From contig JAIVJV010000008.1 in assembly GCA_020199835.1 (NCBI GenBank), positions 248,001 through 312,000 of the forward strand: a stretch of DNA of 64,000 bases. The letters are read 5' to 3'. The notes below the pieces were generated by a model. The model ran no database searches. It saw nothing but the letters and a program-made list of their open reading frames with translations, and had not been told where the DNA came from. Of the stretch, positions 34,049 through 42,752 are shown piece by piece (position 1 is the first letter of the stretch; the number at the start of each line of letters is the position of its first letter). The position numbers and the translations under genes are program-made. This DNA comes from Acidobacteriota bacterium (GTDB lineage Bacteria; Acidobacteriota; Blastocatellia; Pyrinomonadales; Pyrinomonadaceae).

Positions 34049-35755
34049 TTATTGCCCCTCGCCTTCGAGGAAGTTCTTCAGTAGCCGCGCACGCGATGGG
34101 TGGCGGAGTTTGCGCAGCGCTTTTGCCTCAATCTGGCGAATGCGCTCGCGTGTTACGTTGAAATTCTGACCGACTTCCTCCAGCGTTCTCTCGTGACCAC
34201 CGTTATCCAAACCGAACCGCAAACGAATGACTCGCTCTTCACGCGGACTCAAGGTTTGCAGCACGTCGCCGGCAATCTCCCGCAAGTTTGAAGTGATCAC
34301 GCGCGCGGCCGGACTCTCGCTCGATTTGTCTTCGATCAAGTCGCCGAGCTGCGAATCGCCGTTCTCTCCGATTGGTGTTTCGAGCGAGATCGGGTCCTGC
34401 ATCAACTTGCGAGCTTTGCGTACCTTGTCAACCGAGGTGTCCATCTTCTTGGCGATCTCCTCGGTCGTTGGTTCGCGTCCGAGTTCACGCACCAGTTCAC
34501 GCGAAGTGTTCTTGAGCTTATTGATCACTTCGATCATGTGCACCGGAATGCGGATCGTGCGCGCCTGGTCGGCGATAGCGCGGGTGATTGCCTGGCGGAT
34601 CCACCACGTTGCGTACGTGGAGAACTTGTAACCACGGCGCCAGTCAAACTTGTCAACGCCCTTCATCAAACCGAGATTGCCTTCCTGAATCAGATCCAGG
34701 AACTGCAAACCACGGTTCTGATACTTCTTCGCGATCGAAACCACTAGACGCAGGTTCGCTTCGGTCAGCTCGTGCTTCGCCTGTGCCGTTTGTGCTTCGC
34801 TGATCGCGATCATCTGGTGCGAACGCTTAATCTCAAGCGGCGACAGATGATGTTCGGCCTCGATGTCTTTCAGCCGTTTTTTCGCGGTGGCGATCTGCTT
34901 GCGATACTCCTTCTGCTTGTCGGGCTTGACTCCCTTGCGCTTGAGTTTGTCGTTACTCGATTCGATTTCGCGCTCGAGCGTGCGGACTTCCCTGTGCACG
35001 ACGCCGATCGCGGCGATCAGACGCTGGCGAGCGGCCTCTTTCATGTGCAGACCACGGATTTCCTGCGCGATTTCCAACCGCGTGCGGGCGAGTTTGCGAC
35101 GGTAACGCAGCAACTTCTTCGAGCGCTTGCCGCGCGAGATCCTCTGCTCGTCGGCAAACTTCTCAAGCTCTTTCAAGCCCCGCTTGTAGAGCTGCTTTAT
35201 GTTGTTCAGTCCCTCGATCGTCCACTGCAAATACTCTTCGCTTCGATCCTCGTGTTCCTCGGTCTCCATCTGATCCGAGAACGCGACAACGTCGCGAATG
35301 TTGAGAGATCCCGCGGCGAGATCGTCGCCGATCCGGAAGAGCTCGACGACGGCAATCGGCGAACGCGCGATCGCTTTCTCGGCTCGTTTCTGACCACGTT
35401 CGATGCGCTTGGCGATGGACACTTCCTGTTCGCGCGTCAGCAAAGGCACGACGCCCATCTCGCGCATGTAGACGCGAATGGGATCGGAGGTTTTATCCAT
35501 CTCGCCGGCCGAGAGATCCAACTCGACCTCTTCACCCATTGCTTCATCTGATTCGGCGGCAGACGAAGCCTCTTCAATCAAAGGTTCCTCGATCTCCGTT
35601 TCACCGCTGGTAGCCCGTTCCAGCGTTTGTAGTACCTCGTCGATATCTTCTATCGACACGGCATCGTCGGTTAGTTCCTCACTGAGGTTGGCGAAATCGC
35701 CCTTAACCGAATTCATGAGCTCGATACCGCTTTGATCTTTTTCCAGCCTGGACAA
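34049..35755 (-). CDS. rpoD: Primary RNA polymerase sigma factor (RpoD/SigA type)
   Basis: 568 residues from the chosen start. Region 1.2 ([21 protein letters not shown]), a long helical non-conserved insert, region 2 with [32 protein letters not shown] and the -10 reading helix [13 protein letters not shown], region 3 ([14 protein letters not shown]) and region 4 with the [16 protein letters not shown] helix-turn-helix are all present, each listed as its key segment. The N terminus is acidic. TTG at 35755 was selected because AAAGGA lies 9 bases upstream; ATG at 35716 is the alternative. The open frame beyond 35755 overlaps the rrf2 end and is not conserved-looking. Confidence 0.95.
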   Translation of the reverse strand: MSRLEKDQSGIELMNSVKGDFANLSEELTDDAVSIEDIDEVLQTLERATSGETEIEEPLIEEASSAAESDEAMGEEVELDLSAGEMDKTSDPIRVYMREMGVVPLLTREQEVSIAKRIERGQKRAEKAIARSPIAVVELFRIGDDLAAGSLNIRDVVAFSDQMETEEHEDRSEEYLQWTIEGLNNIKQLYKRGLKELEKFADEQRISRGKRSKKLLRYRRKLARTRLEIAQEIRGLHMKEAARQRLIAAIGVVHREVRTLEREIESSNDKLKRKGVKPDKQKEYRKQIATAKKRLKDIEAEHHLSPLEIKRSHQMIAISEAQTAQAKHELTEANLRLVVSIAKKYQNRGLQFLDLIQEGNLGLMKGVDKFDWRRGYKFSTYATWWIRQAITRAIADQARTIRIPVHMIEVINKLKNTSRELVRELGREPTTEEIAKKMDTSVDKVRKARKLMQDPISLETPIGENGDSQLGDLIEDKSSESPAARVITSNLREIAGDVLQTLSPREERVIRLRFGLDNGGHERTLEEVGQNFNVTRERIRQIEAKALRKLRHPSRARLLKNFLEGEGQ

Positions 35756-35775
35756 ATTAACTATTCCTTTCTCGA

Positions 35776-36270
35776 TTAGGCAGTTCGAAGTATTTTTGCG
35801 ACTCTCCCGTTCGACTTTCCTAACCTGGGAGTTTTCCCGGTAGTGAGAGTTCCGCACGGCTTCAATCGTTGTACGACATCGTCGATAGTGATGTTTTTCA
35901 ACACCAGTTCGACGGCGGAATCGACTTCCTTTAAAACTTCGCCCAGTACTGTTTCAATGTTGACGCCGACCGGACAATCGCGACTGGGCGGCTGCCGGTG
36001 CAATGAAAAAACGCCGCCGCATTCGAGCGCCTGGTAAACGTCCAAAAGCGTGGTTTTCGCCGGGTCAGTGGCCAGCCGGGAACCGCCCATAGAACCGGTC
36101 TGCGAGACCACCAGCCCGGCTTGCGCCAGGTCGAGCAACATCCGGCGAATAACTACCGGATTGGTGTTCACGCTTTCTGCAACCTGTTCGGATTTAAGGG
36201 GTTCTTCGCCCGACCAAGCCATCAAACTCAAGACATGCACCGCAACCGCGAAGCGGCTATTAGTCGACAT
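35776..36270 (-). CDS. Rrf2-family transcriptional regulator
   Basis: 164 residues. The N-terminal winged helix ([14 protein letters not shown], with recognition helix around [18 protein letters not shown]) is typical of Rrf2 proteins; the wing has GSMGGSRLA. Cysteines are in ECGG (about 84), RDCPVG (about 99) and KPCG (about 138), so the IscR-type closely spaced C-x5-C-x5-C triad is absent; the pattern is nearer to YwnA-like members ([13 protein letters not shown]). A [2Fe-2S] cluster is possible but not assured. It lies under a strong promoter with an inverted repeat over the -10 box, suggesting autoregulation, and ends 20 bases before the rpoD start. Confidence 0.92.
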   Translation of the reverse strand: MSTNSRFAVAVHVLSLMAWSGEEPLKSEQVAESVNTNPVVIRRMLLDLAQAGLVVSQTGSMGGSRLATDPAKTTLLDVYQALECGGVFSLHRQPPSRDCPVGVNIETVLGEVLKEVDSAVELVLKNITIDDVVQRLKPCGTLTTGKTPRLGKSNGRVAKILRTA

Positions 36271-36306
36271 ATATCAACAACAGGGGTCCCAATTCGGGCG
36301 TCAATT

Positions 36307-36327
36307 TTGTAACCATTATAGTTACAA
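36307..36327. promoter_or_regulatory. Operator-like inverted repeat TTGTAAC-N7-GTTACAA
   Basis: A perfect 7-base dyad with a 7-base centre (CATTATA on plus, TATAATG on minus) that encloses the -10 hexamer of the rrf2 promoter. A regulator bound here would block RNA polymerase. Its position before an Rrf2-family gene makes that protein the likely binder. Confidence 0.65.
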
Positions 36328-36342
36328 TTTCGTTTTTGTCAA
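36315..36342 (-). promoter_or_regulatory. Consensus sigma-70 promoter of rrf2-rpoD-trxA
   Basis: On the minus strand TTGACA (36342-36337) and TATAAT (36320-36315), both perfect hexamers, are 16 bases apart, 45 bases before the rrf2 ATG. It is the strongest promoter match read in the window. Confidence 0.8.
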
Positions 36343-36362
36343 CTATTTGAAAAACGAGGCGT

Positions 36363-38024
36363 TTAGGGCTGACCGGCGGGGATTTTTAGGTCATGAATGA
36401 GGGTGAAAAGCGCGTCAACATCGATCGGTTTCGGTACGAGCGCGATATAGCCGACGCCGATGGCTCTGCGCCGGTCTTCGTCACTCGCGTAGCCGGAAAT
36501 CGCTATCGCCGGAATGCTGTTCATCCTGGGCAGCTCCTTGAGCTTTTCGAGCAGTTCGTAACCGTCAACGTCCGGCATGCCGATGTCGGAAATCACGATG
36601 TCCGGTTGGTTTGTGCTCGCCCACCGGAGAGCCTCAGCCGCTGAAGTCGCGGTGATCGCGTGCGCGCCCTCGCGAGCAAACATAGCGCCCAACAAAGTCA
36701 ACGTGTCTTCCGAGTCTTCGACAATCAAAACTTTCAGATCCTTCAACGAATGTGTCTTCTCTTCGACGACGTTCGCGGCGACATTTTCCGTTCCGACTAA
36801 ACCGATGCGGAACATGAAGGTCGATCCTTTTCCCGGGCCTTCAGACTGCGCTTCGAGGCGGGCGCCGTGCATCTTCGCGAGGGCGTCGGCGATCGCGAGG
36901 CCGAGTCCGAGTCCACCGTGGCGACGCGATGTCGAGCCGTCCGCCTGGCGAAAACGATCAAAGACGTGCGGCAGGAAATCCGGCTCTATGCCGATTCCGG
37001 TGTCACTCACGATCAGACGAGCCTCATTGTTTTCGGCTTCGGTGCGCACTGTTACCTTGCCGCCCGGTTCGGTGAACTTGATAGCATTGGAAAGAAGGTT
37101 CCAGGCGATCTGCTGCAGTCGAACAGGTTCGCCCATCACGACGAGCATCTCGTGCGGCACCGTGACGGAAAGTTCGATGTTGCGCGAGGCAGCAAGAGCG
37201 CGGACGGTATCGAGCGCGGCTTTTACGGCAACGTTCAAGTCGATTGGGCGCGGTTCAAACTGCAACTTGCCGGTCGCGATGCGCGATGTATCGAGCAAAT
37301 CGTCAATCAGCCGCGCCTGCAGCCATGCGTTCCGCTCGATCGCGTCGAGTGCCTGAGCGACGCTCTTGGTGTCAAGATTGCCGCTGCGCAGCAGTTTGAT
37401 CCAACCAACAACCGGAGTCAGCGGGGTGCGCAATTCGTGCGACAGCGTAGCGAGAAAAACGTCTTTGGCTCGATTGGCTTCGGCGAGTTCCGCGTTGAGG
37501 CGAGTTAGCTCGGCCGTGCGTTCGATGATTCGCTGTTCGAGATCCAGATTCAGTTGCTCGAGATCGGTTCGCGCTTTTTGTTCGGCGAGCATGAGACGGC
37601 GGTGATCGACGCCGCGGCGAATCGTGTGTTTCATCGTTTCGATGTCACACGGTTTGACGAGATAGTCGTACGCGCCTTCCTGAAGTGCAGAGATGGCGGA
37701 CTCCACGGAAGCAAAACCGGTCAGGACGATCGAAATCGTGAACGGTGAGTTGCGGCGGATCTCGTTGAGCACCGCCAGTCCTTCGCCCTCGTCCATGTGC
37801 AGGTCGGTGAGCACGAGATCGTAATCGGTGTTTGCGAGCAGCGCGATCGCTTCGTTGCCGCTGGCAGCGGTGTCAACGGAGTAACCTTCTTTTTCCAGGA
37901 TCGCAGCAGTCGTGATACGCAGATTTTCCTCGTCATCGACGACCAGCAGGCGCGCCTGATTAATCGGAAGGAATTCCGAGGCTTCCGCGCGATCGTTTCT
38001 AGTCGGGTCGATTGAGCCGCTCAT
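36363..38024 (-). CDS. Hybrid sensor kinase REC-HisKA-HATPase-REC
   Basis: 553 residues, soluble. N-terminal receiver (about 24-140) with acidic pair D30/D31 and phosphoacceptor D74; coiled-coil linker (140-185); HisKA with H196 in SHELRTP; ATPase domain with NLLSNAIKF (N-box), DTGIG (341-345) and GLGLGLA (371-377); C-terminal receiver (about 428-545) with D480. A receiver at both ends suggests input by phosphotransfer and internal output, with no DNA-binding domain visible. It overlaps the preceding kinase gene by 4 bases (ATGA), so the two are expressed as a pair. Confidence 0.94.
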   Translation of the reverse strand: MSGSIDPTRNDRAEASEFLPINQARLLVVDDEENLRITTAAILEKEGYSVDTAASGNEAIALLANTDYDLVLTDLHMDEGEGLAVLNEIRRNSPFTISIVLTGFASVESAISALQEGAYDYLVKPCDIETMKHTIRRGVDHRRLMLAEQKARTDLEQLNLDLEQRIIERTAELTRLNAELAEANRAKDVFLATLSHELRTPLTPVVGWIKLLRSGNLDTKSVAQALDAIERNAWLQARLIDDLLDTSRIATGKLQFEPRPIDLNVAVKAALDTVRALAASRNIELSVTVPHEMLVVMGEPVRLQQIAWNLLSNAIKFTEPGGKVTVRTEAENNEARLIVSDTGIGIEPDFLPHVFDRFRQADGSTSRRHGGLGLGLAIADALAKMHGARLEAQSEGPGKGSTFMFRIGLVGTENVAANVVEEKTHSLKDLKVLIVEDSEDTLTLLGAMFAREGAHAITATSAAEALRWASTNQPDIVISDIGMPDVDGYELLEKLKELPRMNSIPAIAISGYASDEDRRRAIGVGYIALVPKPIDVDALFTLIHDLKIPAGQP

Positions 38025-40216
38025 TTTTTCGGCGGGTGCTCCGGTTTCTTGTCTTCAAGAATCGGGGAGTCGACTTGCAATACGATGCTGAAAACGGTGC
38101 CGCGGCCAGGATCGCTGCTGACTTCGATGCGGCCGCCGTGTTGTCTGACGATGTCCTGCGTCACCCACAGGCCGAGACCGGTTCCCTTTTTGCCGGTCGA
38201 GAAAAACGGATCGAAGATGCGCGCAAGATCATCGGACGCGATGCCGACGCCACTATCGCTGAGCTGGACGAGGATCGACGGCTGCAACGCCTGTTCGTAG
38301 CGCGAGGTGGAGACGTTGATCGCGCCTTCACCGCTGATTGCCTGCTGCGCGTTGATAATGAGATTCAGAAACACCTGGCGGAGTTGATCGGCGCGGGCTC
38401 GAACCGGCGGCAGCAGAGGATCGAAATTCTTCGTCAGACGGATGCGCTGCTGGCGCAGTTTCTTCTCGAGCAACACGAGCGTCTCTTCGAGCAACTGGTT
38501 CACGTCAACCCAATCGACTTCACCCGGACGGCGTGCGAAACCGAGCATCTGGCGAATGATGTGTGAAACCCGCTCAGTCTCTTTTCTCGCGATCTCGAGA
38601 AAGCGCGAGTTTTGCTCGACATCAGGACTCGGGGTCTGCATCAGGTAGAGCGCGTTCTTGATGGCTTCAAGCGGGTTATTGACCTCGTGCGCGATCGAGG
38701 CGGCGAGACGTCCGACGGCGGCGAGTTTTTCTGACTCGAACAACTGTTGTTCGACACGACGGCGCTCAAGCTCACGAATCTCGGTCAGGTCGTGCAGAAT
38801 CGAGACTACCGCGGTCACCTGACCGGTCGCATCCAAAACCTCGCGCGCGGTGATCTCCATCGGCAACGCACGTCCGTCCTCGGGATCGAGCAACTCGATC
38901 TCCGCCTGGCGCCCTGTATCCGCGGCAGATGCGAGCGTCGAAATAAACGATGTTAACTTGACGGCATTGGCGCGAACGGCCGTCGCGGCCGATGAACCGG
39001 GCGGGTCGTTTTCCTGAAACAACAGCTCAGCGCGGCGGTTGAGCAGGATGTAGTTGCCGGCCGAATCACAGACGACGATGGGGTGACCGACGTTCTCGAT
39101 GATCAGGTCGAGGCGGTCGCGTTCGCGGCGCGACTCAGATTCCGCGTTTTGCAGTTTGGCAAAGTTGCGTGCGAGTTCTTCGTTCGCCTCGCGCAGGTCG
39201 GTCACGTCGCGAAAGATCGAAACTAGACCGAGCGGTTCGCCGCGGCCGTTTGTCGCGGGTGTTGAAATTACCTCGAAGTGAATGTCCGAACCTTCAATCG
39301 GATCGACGAGCGTGATGTCGCGTTGGATAACTTCGGACGAGGAAACCGTGGCGCTCGAGAGAAACGCGGAAAACAACAGGTCGTTCATCTTCAACGCGCG
39401 CCGTTTTCCCTCGCCCGCGTTTGCCGAGCCGCTGAACAACTCCTCCGCGCGCCGATTCTGAAGCAGGATCTCGTTGTCGAGATCGGTGAGCACGATCGGA
39501 TCGGCGACGGATTTCATGATCGACTCGATCCACGTTCGCTCGCGCTGGAGCTTGGTAACCGTGGTGACGAGGCGTTCCTGGTGTGTGGCGAGCGAAGCGA
39601 CGATGCCGATGCGTTCTGCGAATCGCCTGAGCAGGTCGTACGTGTCGCTATCAAGATTGTCGCGATCAGTTCCGACGTAAAGAACGCCGAGGCGCGAGCC
39701 ACGTTCGAACGTCCAGTATTGACTCGGGAGCCGCGAGGCGTCGCGTCCGGTTTTCGGCGGTAACTCTGAAATACCAAACAGCGGCAACGCCAGAACGTCG
39801 TGGCGCCAGTCCATGTTACCGAAGAGTTGGCGGGAGGATTCGTCCTGTTCGAGATCGATCCAGACGGGCTGGGCATCGTGAATTACGCGCACGCACGCGG
39901 CGCTCGAATCAAGCGGCATCTCAATCTTGCTGACGCCCCGATCTTCGTCGTCAAAACCCAGGGCCGCGCGAAACCGCAGTTCCGCTTCGCGTTCATTGAT
40001 GAGCGCGATGGCCGCCTGCTGGCAGCCAAAGCTGTGAACGATGGCTTCGAGTGCGAGAATTAATCGCTCTTGGAGTCTGGGCGTGGCGAGCATCTGCGTC
40101 GTCGTTTCGATAAACACATCGAAAGGACGCGGCTTTATGCGCGACGCCTCCCTGATTGAAGATGCGGCCCGAAGGGTTAACTCTGAGGGAACTTCTCCCA
40201 TATCGCTGAACTTCAC
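38021..40216 (-). CDS. Soluble sensor histidine kinase GAF-PAS-PAS-HisKA-HATPase
   Basis: 731 residues without membrane segments. GAF-like domain about 45-210; PAS 1 about 225-345; PAS 2 about 365-480; HisKA with H510 in AHEVNNPL; ATPase domain with NLIINAQQA, DSGVG (654-658) and GTGLGL (678-683). NtrB/PilS-type kinase core. GTG at 40216 is the annotated start; ATG at 40201 is equally plausible. It begins 38 bases after the gvpA stop on the same strand without a visible terminator between them, so co-transcription with the gas vesicle genes is likely. GAF and PAS domains could sense a small molecule, redox state or light, but no ligand-specific residues were identified. Confidence 0.93.
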   Translation of the reverse strand: MKFSDMGEVPSELTLRAASSIREASRIKPRPFDVFIETTTQMLATPRLQERLILALEAIVHSFGCQQAAIALINEREAELRFRAALGFDDEDRGVSKIEMPLDSSAACVRVIHDAQPVWIDLEQDESSRQLFGNMDWRHDVLALPLFGISELPPKTGRDASRLPSQYWTFERGSRLGVLYVGTDRDNLDSDTYDLLRRFAERIGIVASLATHQERLVTTVTKLQRERTWIESIMKSVADPIVLTDLDNEILLQNRRAEELFSGSANAGEGKRRALKMNDLLFSAFLSSATVSSSEVIQRDITLVDPIEGSDIHFEVISTPATNGRGEPLGLVSIFRDVTDLREANEELARNFAKLQNAESESRRERDRLDLIIENVGHPIVVCDSAGNYILLNRRAELLFQENDPPGSSAATAVRANAVKLTSFISTLASAADTGRQAEIELLDPEDGRALPMEITAREVLDATGQVTAVVSILHDLTEIRELERRRVEQQLFESEKLAAVGRLAASIAHEVNNPLEAIKNALYLMQTPSPDVEQNSRFLEIARKETERVSHIIRQMLGFARRPGEVDWVDVNQLLEETLVLLEKKLRQQRIRLTKNFDPLLPPVRARADQLRQVFLNLIINAQQAISGEGAINVSTSRYEQALQPSILVQLSDSGVGIASDDLARIFDPFFSTGKKGTGLGLWVTQDIVRQHGGRIEVSSDPGRGTVFSIVLQVDSPILEDKKPEHPPKK

Positions 40217-40254
40217 TGGCGCGGCGTACTAGGCAATTAACGCCGAGCTGGCTT

Positions 40255-40536
40255 TCACTTTTCGACCTCCGCTGACACTCGACGTCGTGGTTCAGTTTCT
40301 ACTGGTTCCGACGGGCCTGTCAGGACCGGACGAGAAACTGCCGGCGTTAGTCCTACCGCTTCTGCATACTTGAGATAAGTATCGATCGATGCGACTACCA
40401 CGCGAGCCTCAATCGTAATGAGATCGATGCCCACCAGCGAAATGCGGACCCACGCATCAATAACGATTCCTTTATCGAGCACACGATCGAGAACGTCTAT
40501 TAAACTAGTACCGCCTGGTGCTCTTTCGACAGCCAT
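40255..40536 (-). CDS. gvpA: Gas vesicle shell protein GvpA
   Basis: 93 residues. The core [39 protein letters not shown] and [11 protein letters not shown] closely follows canonical GvpA, the small amphipathic protein that polymerises into the ribbed shell. The C-terminal 25 residues are Pro/Glu/Arg-rich and longer than in most GvpA proteins. AAGGA lies about 10 bases before the ATG. It is the last gvp gene of the run rather than the first, unlike most described clusters, and is followed by the sensor kinases. Confidence 0.95.
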   Translation of the reverse strand: MAVERAPGGTSLIDVLDRVLDKGIVIDAWVRISLVGIDLITIEARVVVASIDTYLKYAEAVGLTPAVSRPVLTGPSEPVETEPRRRVSAEVEK

Positions 40537-40610
40537 TTGCTTCGGTTCCTTTTCCTAGAGTTTGGCAAAACCAGCTCACTGCTTGCGCGAGGACTCACGA
40601 CGCCCTTGGT

Positions 40611-40994
40611 TTATGTGCGACGCTTCGTTCGCGTCTTGCGTGTTTTAACCTGACGGGTCACTGGTTCGTCATCAGCGACCCGAGCTGCCGCACCCAGCTT
40701 TTTAATCTCCTGTTCGAGTTCCGAGAGACGTTCGCGAAGCTCGAGGTTTTCGGCTTCGGCCCGCTCCGCTCGGGTAGTCAGATTGGTGTCGTAACGCCAC
40801 CAGTTCAGCCCTATCTGCTCGGCTTTATCGATTGAGCACACCAATAGCCGAATCTGTAAGGTGAGTAGTTCAACGTTCGCGAGCGACACCTTGATGTCGC
40901 CGGCGATCACCAGTCCTTTGTCAAGAATACGGTCGAGTACATCAACCAGGCCCGGGGGACGAGCCGTTATAAGGGTAGACCGCTCACTGGACAC
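40611..40994 (-). CDS. GvpA/GvpJ-type minor gas vesicle protein with coiled-coil tail
   Basis: 127 residues. First 75 residues are a GvpA-fold (LVDVLDRILDKGLVIAGD, VELLTLQIRLLVCSID, followed by IGLNWWRYD, a feature of GvpJ-like minor proteins). Then a heptad-like helix (RAERAEAENLELRERLSELE) and a very basic tail (QVKTRKTRTKRRT). GTG at 40994 is preceded by GGAGGG with a 5-6 base gap, preferred over GTG 41009, which lies within or before that site. GvpJ-type proteins are needed in small amounts for nucleation or tip formation. The tail could bind another Gvp protein or nucleic acid (inference). Confidence 0.88.
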   Translation of the reverse strand: MSSERSTLITARPPGLVDVLDRILDKGLVIAGDIKVSLANVELLTLQIRLLVCSIDKAEQIGLNWWRYDTNLTTRAERAEAENLELRERLSELEQEIKKLGAAARVADDEPVTRQVKTRKTRTKRRT

Positions 40995-41092
40995 TTTCGC
41001 CCTCCACACTTAGGGGGCGGCTTTACTCAAAAAGCTTAGATGGCCGCCACCATCGGTAACCGCTGTTGCCTTGTGGCCAAGTGGCCAAACTA

Positions 41093-41458
41093 CTAAATCA
41101 GGCGCCCTATTGGACCAAGATCAAGATTGAGGTCTTCGTCCCTTAACCCGAAATGTGTTTTCAGCTCCTGGAGCTTAACTTCCAATCGCATGAGCGCCAA
41201 TCCCAACTCTTCGATCTGTTCAGGTGAGAGATCTCCGCCTTCCATGCGGCGGACGGCCTGCTTCTCGAGCAGACGCCTGATGAACTCAATCAGAGTAAGA
41301 ACGAGCTTTGCCAGACCTTGCTCGACACTTTGCGCGTCGATGTTGATTCGCGAAGGCAGAGAATCAGTGACGCAACGTAGTTGTTCCACGAACTCTTCTA
41401 CCTGCGACGCTTCGATCTCCGGCTCAGCCGGATGGGGGTTTTCGGGGGAAAGCTCCAT
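41093..41458 (-). CDS. gvpK: Gas vesicle protein GvpK
   Basis: 121 residues with the GvpK hallmarks RINIDAQSVEQGLAKLVLTL, ELIRRLLEKQAVRRME-like segment (here EFIRRLLEKQAVRRM), LSPEQIEELGLALMRLE and the end DLNLDLGPIGRLI. GvpK is a conserved accessory protein of gas vesicle assembly. ATG at 41458 shares its A with the upstream TGA, so translation is coupled to the preceding GvpF/L gene. Full length for the family; acidic N terminus. Confidence 0.95.
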   Translation of the reverse strand: MELSPENPHPAEPEIEASQVEEFVEQLRCVTDSLPSRINIDAQSVEQGLAKLVLTLIEFIRRLLEKQAVRRMEGGDLSPEQIEELGLALMRLEVKLQELKTHFGLRDEDLNLDLGPIGRLI

Positions 41459-42186
41459 CAGCTTACTCCGAACTGTGTTTTAAACTCAAGGTCTATATTT
41501 GCAAAACTATACGGAGCCCAGGGTCCACTCACAAGGAAGTTGAGTTCCGGCCGCGCAAGCCGCGCCGATTTCAACGTTGTCCGGTACTGTTTCACAACGC
41601 CCCTTTCCACGAGATGGGACGTGGCGAGGAGAAGTTTATCAGTAAGATTTGTGTCGATCCGTGTCTCTCTGACGACTTCGGCAATTTGCGTCTGGAGCCA
41701 CGAGGCGATTGCCTGCGCTTCGGCAGCACGAGCTTCACTGCCGAGCAGTTCGCGGCGTTTTTCCAGCAGAAACATCGTTCCGGGTTTATCTCCGTCCGCG
41801 TTGGTTTGCGCTTCCAGCCGCTGCGGCTTGCCGTCGTTGGCGCTCGAAATAACCTTCACGCTCATCTCGACGCAACCACGGACGAGATCGAGCCTCGCTT
41901 TCAGCGCGTCGCGGCGGGCGGTCACGAAACTTTCCAGTTGCGCCTGCGTGACGACGACGCCGAAGCGAAACGGCAAGGGCGTCGTATGTTCCAAAACGCC
42001 TTTTACTACGTCCGCGTGGGCGACCACGTTTTCGCGATTAACGGCCACCTTCTCACCGGCGAAATCGCTAACCACTACAGAAAAATCGCCGGCGTTCAGC
42101 AAACGAACCTCACCGCCAGCGATGCCGCGAAGCGGATGCGGAAGCGCGTCGATGCCCGCGGCCAGGAAGTAAACGTATAACTTCAT
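41458..42186 (-). CDS. GvpF/GvpL-family gas vesicle protein (copy 2)
   Basis: 242 residues from ATG at 42186 (a TTG directly before it is less likely; the ATG overlaps the upstream TGA as TGATG). N terminus KLYVYFLAAGIDALP, then VVVSDF, VLEHTTPLPFRFGVVV in the first half and a helical second half; the end PELNFLVSGPWAPYSFANIDLEF matches the GvpF/L signature LTGPWPPYSF. GvpF and GvpL bind GvpA and act early in assembly. It is clearly paralogous to the protein at 42800-43633 but strongly diverged. Confidence 0.92.
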   Translation of the reverse strand: MKLYVYFLAAGIDALPHPLRGIAGGEVRLLNAGDFSVVVSDFAGEKVAVNRENVVAHADVVKGVLEHTTPLPFRFGVVVTQAQLESFVTARRDALKARLDLVRGCVEMSVKVISSANDGKPQRLEAQTNADGDKPGTMFLLEKRRELLGSEARAAEAQAIASWLQTQIAEVVRETRIDTNLTDKLLLATSHLVERGVVKQYRTTLKSARLARPELNFLVSGPWAPYSFANIDLEFKTQFGVS

Positions 42187-42428
42187 CAACTGTTTGCGTT
42201 GTTGTCCTCGCGATGACGTATGACTTCGTTCGCGGTCTCCACTGAACTGAGCAGAACGTTCAGGCCGATAAAAACGAGATCTATATCGGCCACGGCGATC
42301 GTGATCTCGCCGGTGATCACGATGCCGCGGTTCAGAACGTGATCGAGCGTTTCGAGCAGCGAGAGTTCTGACTCTTCCAGCGCCTCGCCGCCCTCCGTAA
42401 TCAATATTTGGTCAAAAGGAGAACTCAT
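42186..42428 (-). CDS. GvpA-superfamily minor protein (GvpJ/GvpS/GvpM type)
   Basis: 80 residues. LSLLETLDHVLNRGIVITGEITIAVADIDLVFIGLNVLLSSVET is GvpA-like in hydrophobic pattern (shown in parts: LDHVLNRGIVITGE; IAVADIDLVFIGLNVLLS), but shell-contact residues differ from GvpA. Such paralogues are called GvpJ, GvpS or GvpM in other organisms, and the name cannot be fixed by eye. ATG at 42428 has no good ribosome binding site. It follows the 371-base repeat-rich gap, so it may need its own promoter or read-through from the upstream GvpF/L gene. Confidence 0.87.
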   Translation of the reverse strand: MSSPFDQILITEGGEALEESELSLLETLDHVLNRGIVITGEITIAVADIDLVFIGLNVLLSSVETANEVIRHREDNNANS

Positions 42429-42478
42429 GTTCGGTTCAAGATCGCTTCATCACGCCGTCGGTCCGGCTTCGCTGGGTG

Positions 42479-42544
42479 TTCGAACACGTCACGGCGGCTT
42501 CGCCGGGTGATTTCGAATACGTCACTGCGGCTACGCCGCGATGG
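42479..42544. repeat. Two 33-base direct repeats with a GCGGCTwCGCCG palindrome
   Basis: 42479-42511 and 42512-42544 match at most positions; each has TTCGAAyACGTCACkGCGG and an inner hairpin GCGGCTTCGCCG or GCGGCTACGCCGC. A third, decayed copy seems to precede them at about 42447-42478. Looks like a small REP-type repeat array in the gene-free stretch 42429-42799. Confidence 0.6.
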
Positions 42545-42719
42545 AACGCCGAAGCGTTTGCTAATTTCAGCCCAGGGTTTCTAACCCTGGATCACAGGAG
42601 TACACACACAATCAACTCTGAAAGAGTTAGCCAACTCCTTTGGAGTTGAGTATTTCTAAAGGGACAATGTACCCAGGGTTAGAAACCCTGGGCTGAAGTT
42701 AGTAAACGCCTTCGGCGTT
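42545..42719. repeat. 46-base near-perfect inverted repeat with two inner hairpins
   Basis: Left arm 42545-42590 and right arm 42673-42719 are reverse complements with about three mismatches and one single-base gap. Each arm itself contains CCCAGGGTTnnTAACCCTGG-type and AACGCC/GGCGTT palindromes. The 82-base centre carries AACTCT-GAA-AGAGTT (42614-42628) and AACTCC-TTT-GGAGTT (42633-42647). No transposase ORF is inside. It may be a miniature inverted-repeat element or a composite REP element. No target-site duplication was recognised. Confidence 0.75.
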
Positions 42720-42752
42720 AAGGCGGCGGCGAAGCCGCAGCGACGGATCGAA

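Noticed and set aside
36271..36306. Additional terminator downstream of the hybrid kinase gene
   Set aside because: This stretch is the rrf2 leader; no stem followed by a T-run was found on the minus strand after 36363.
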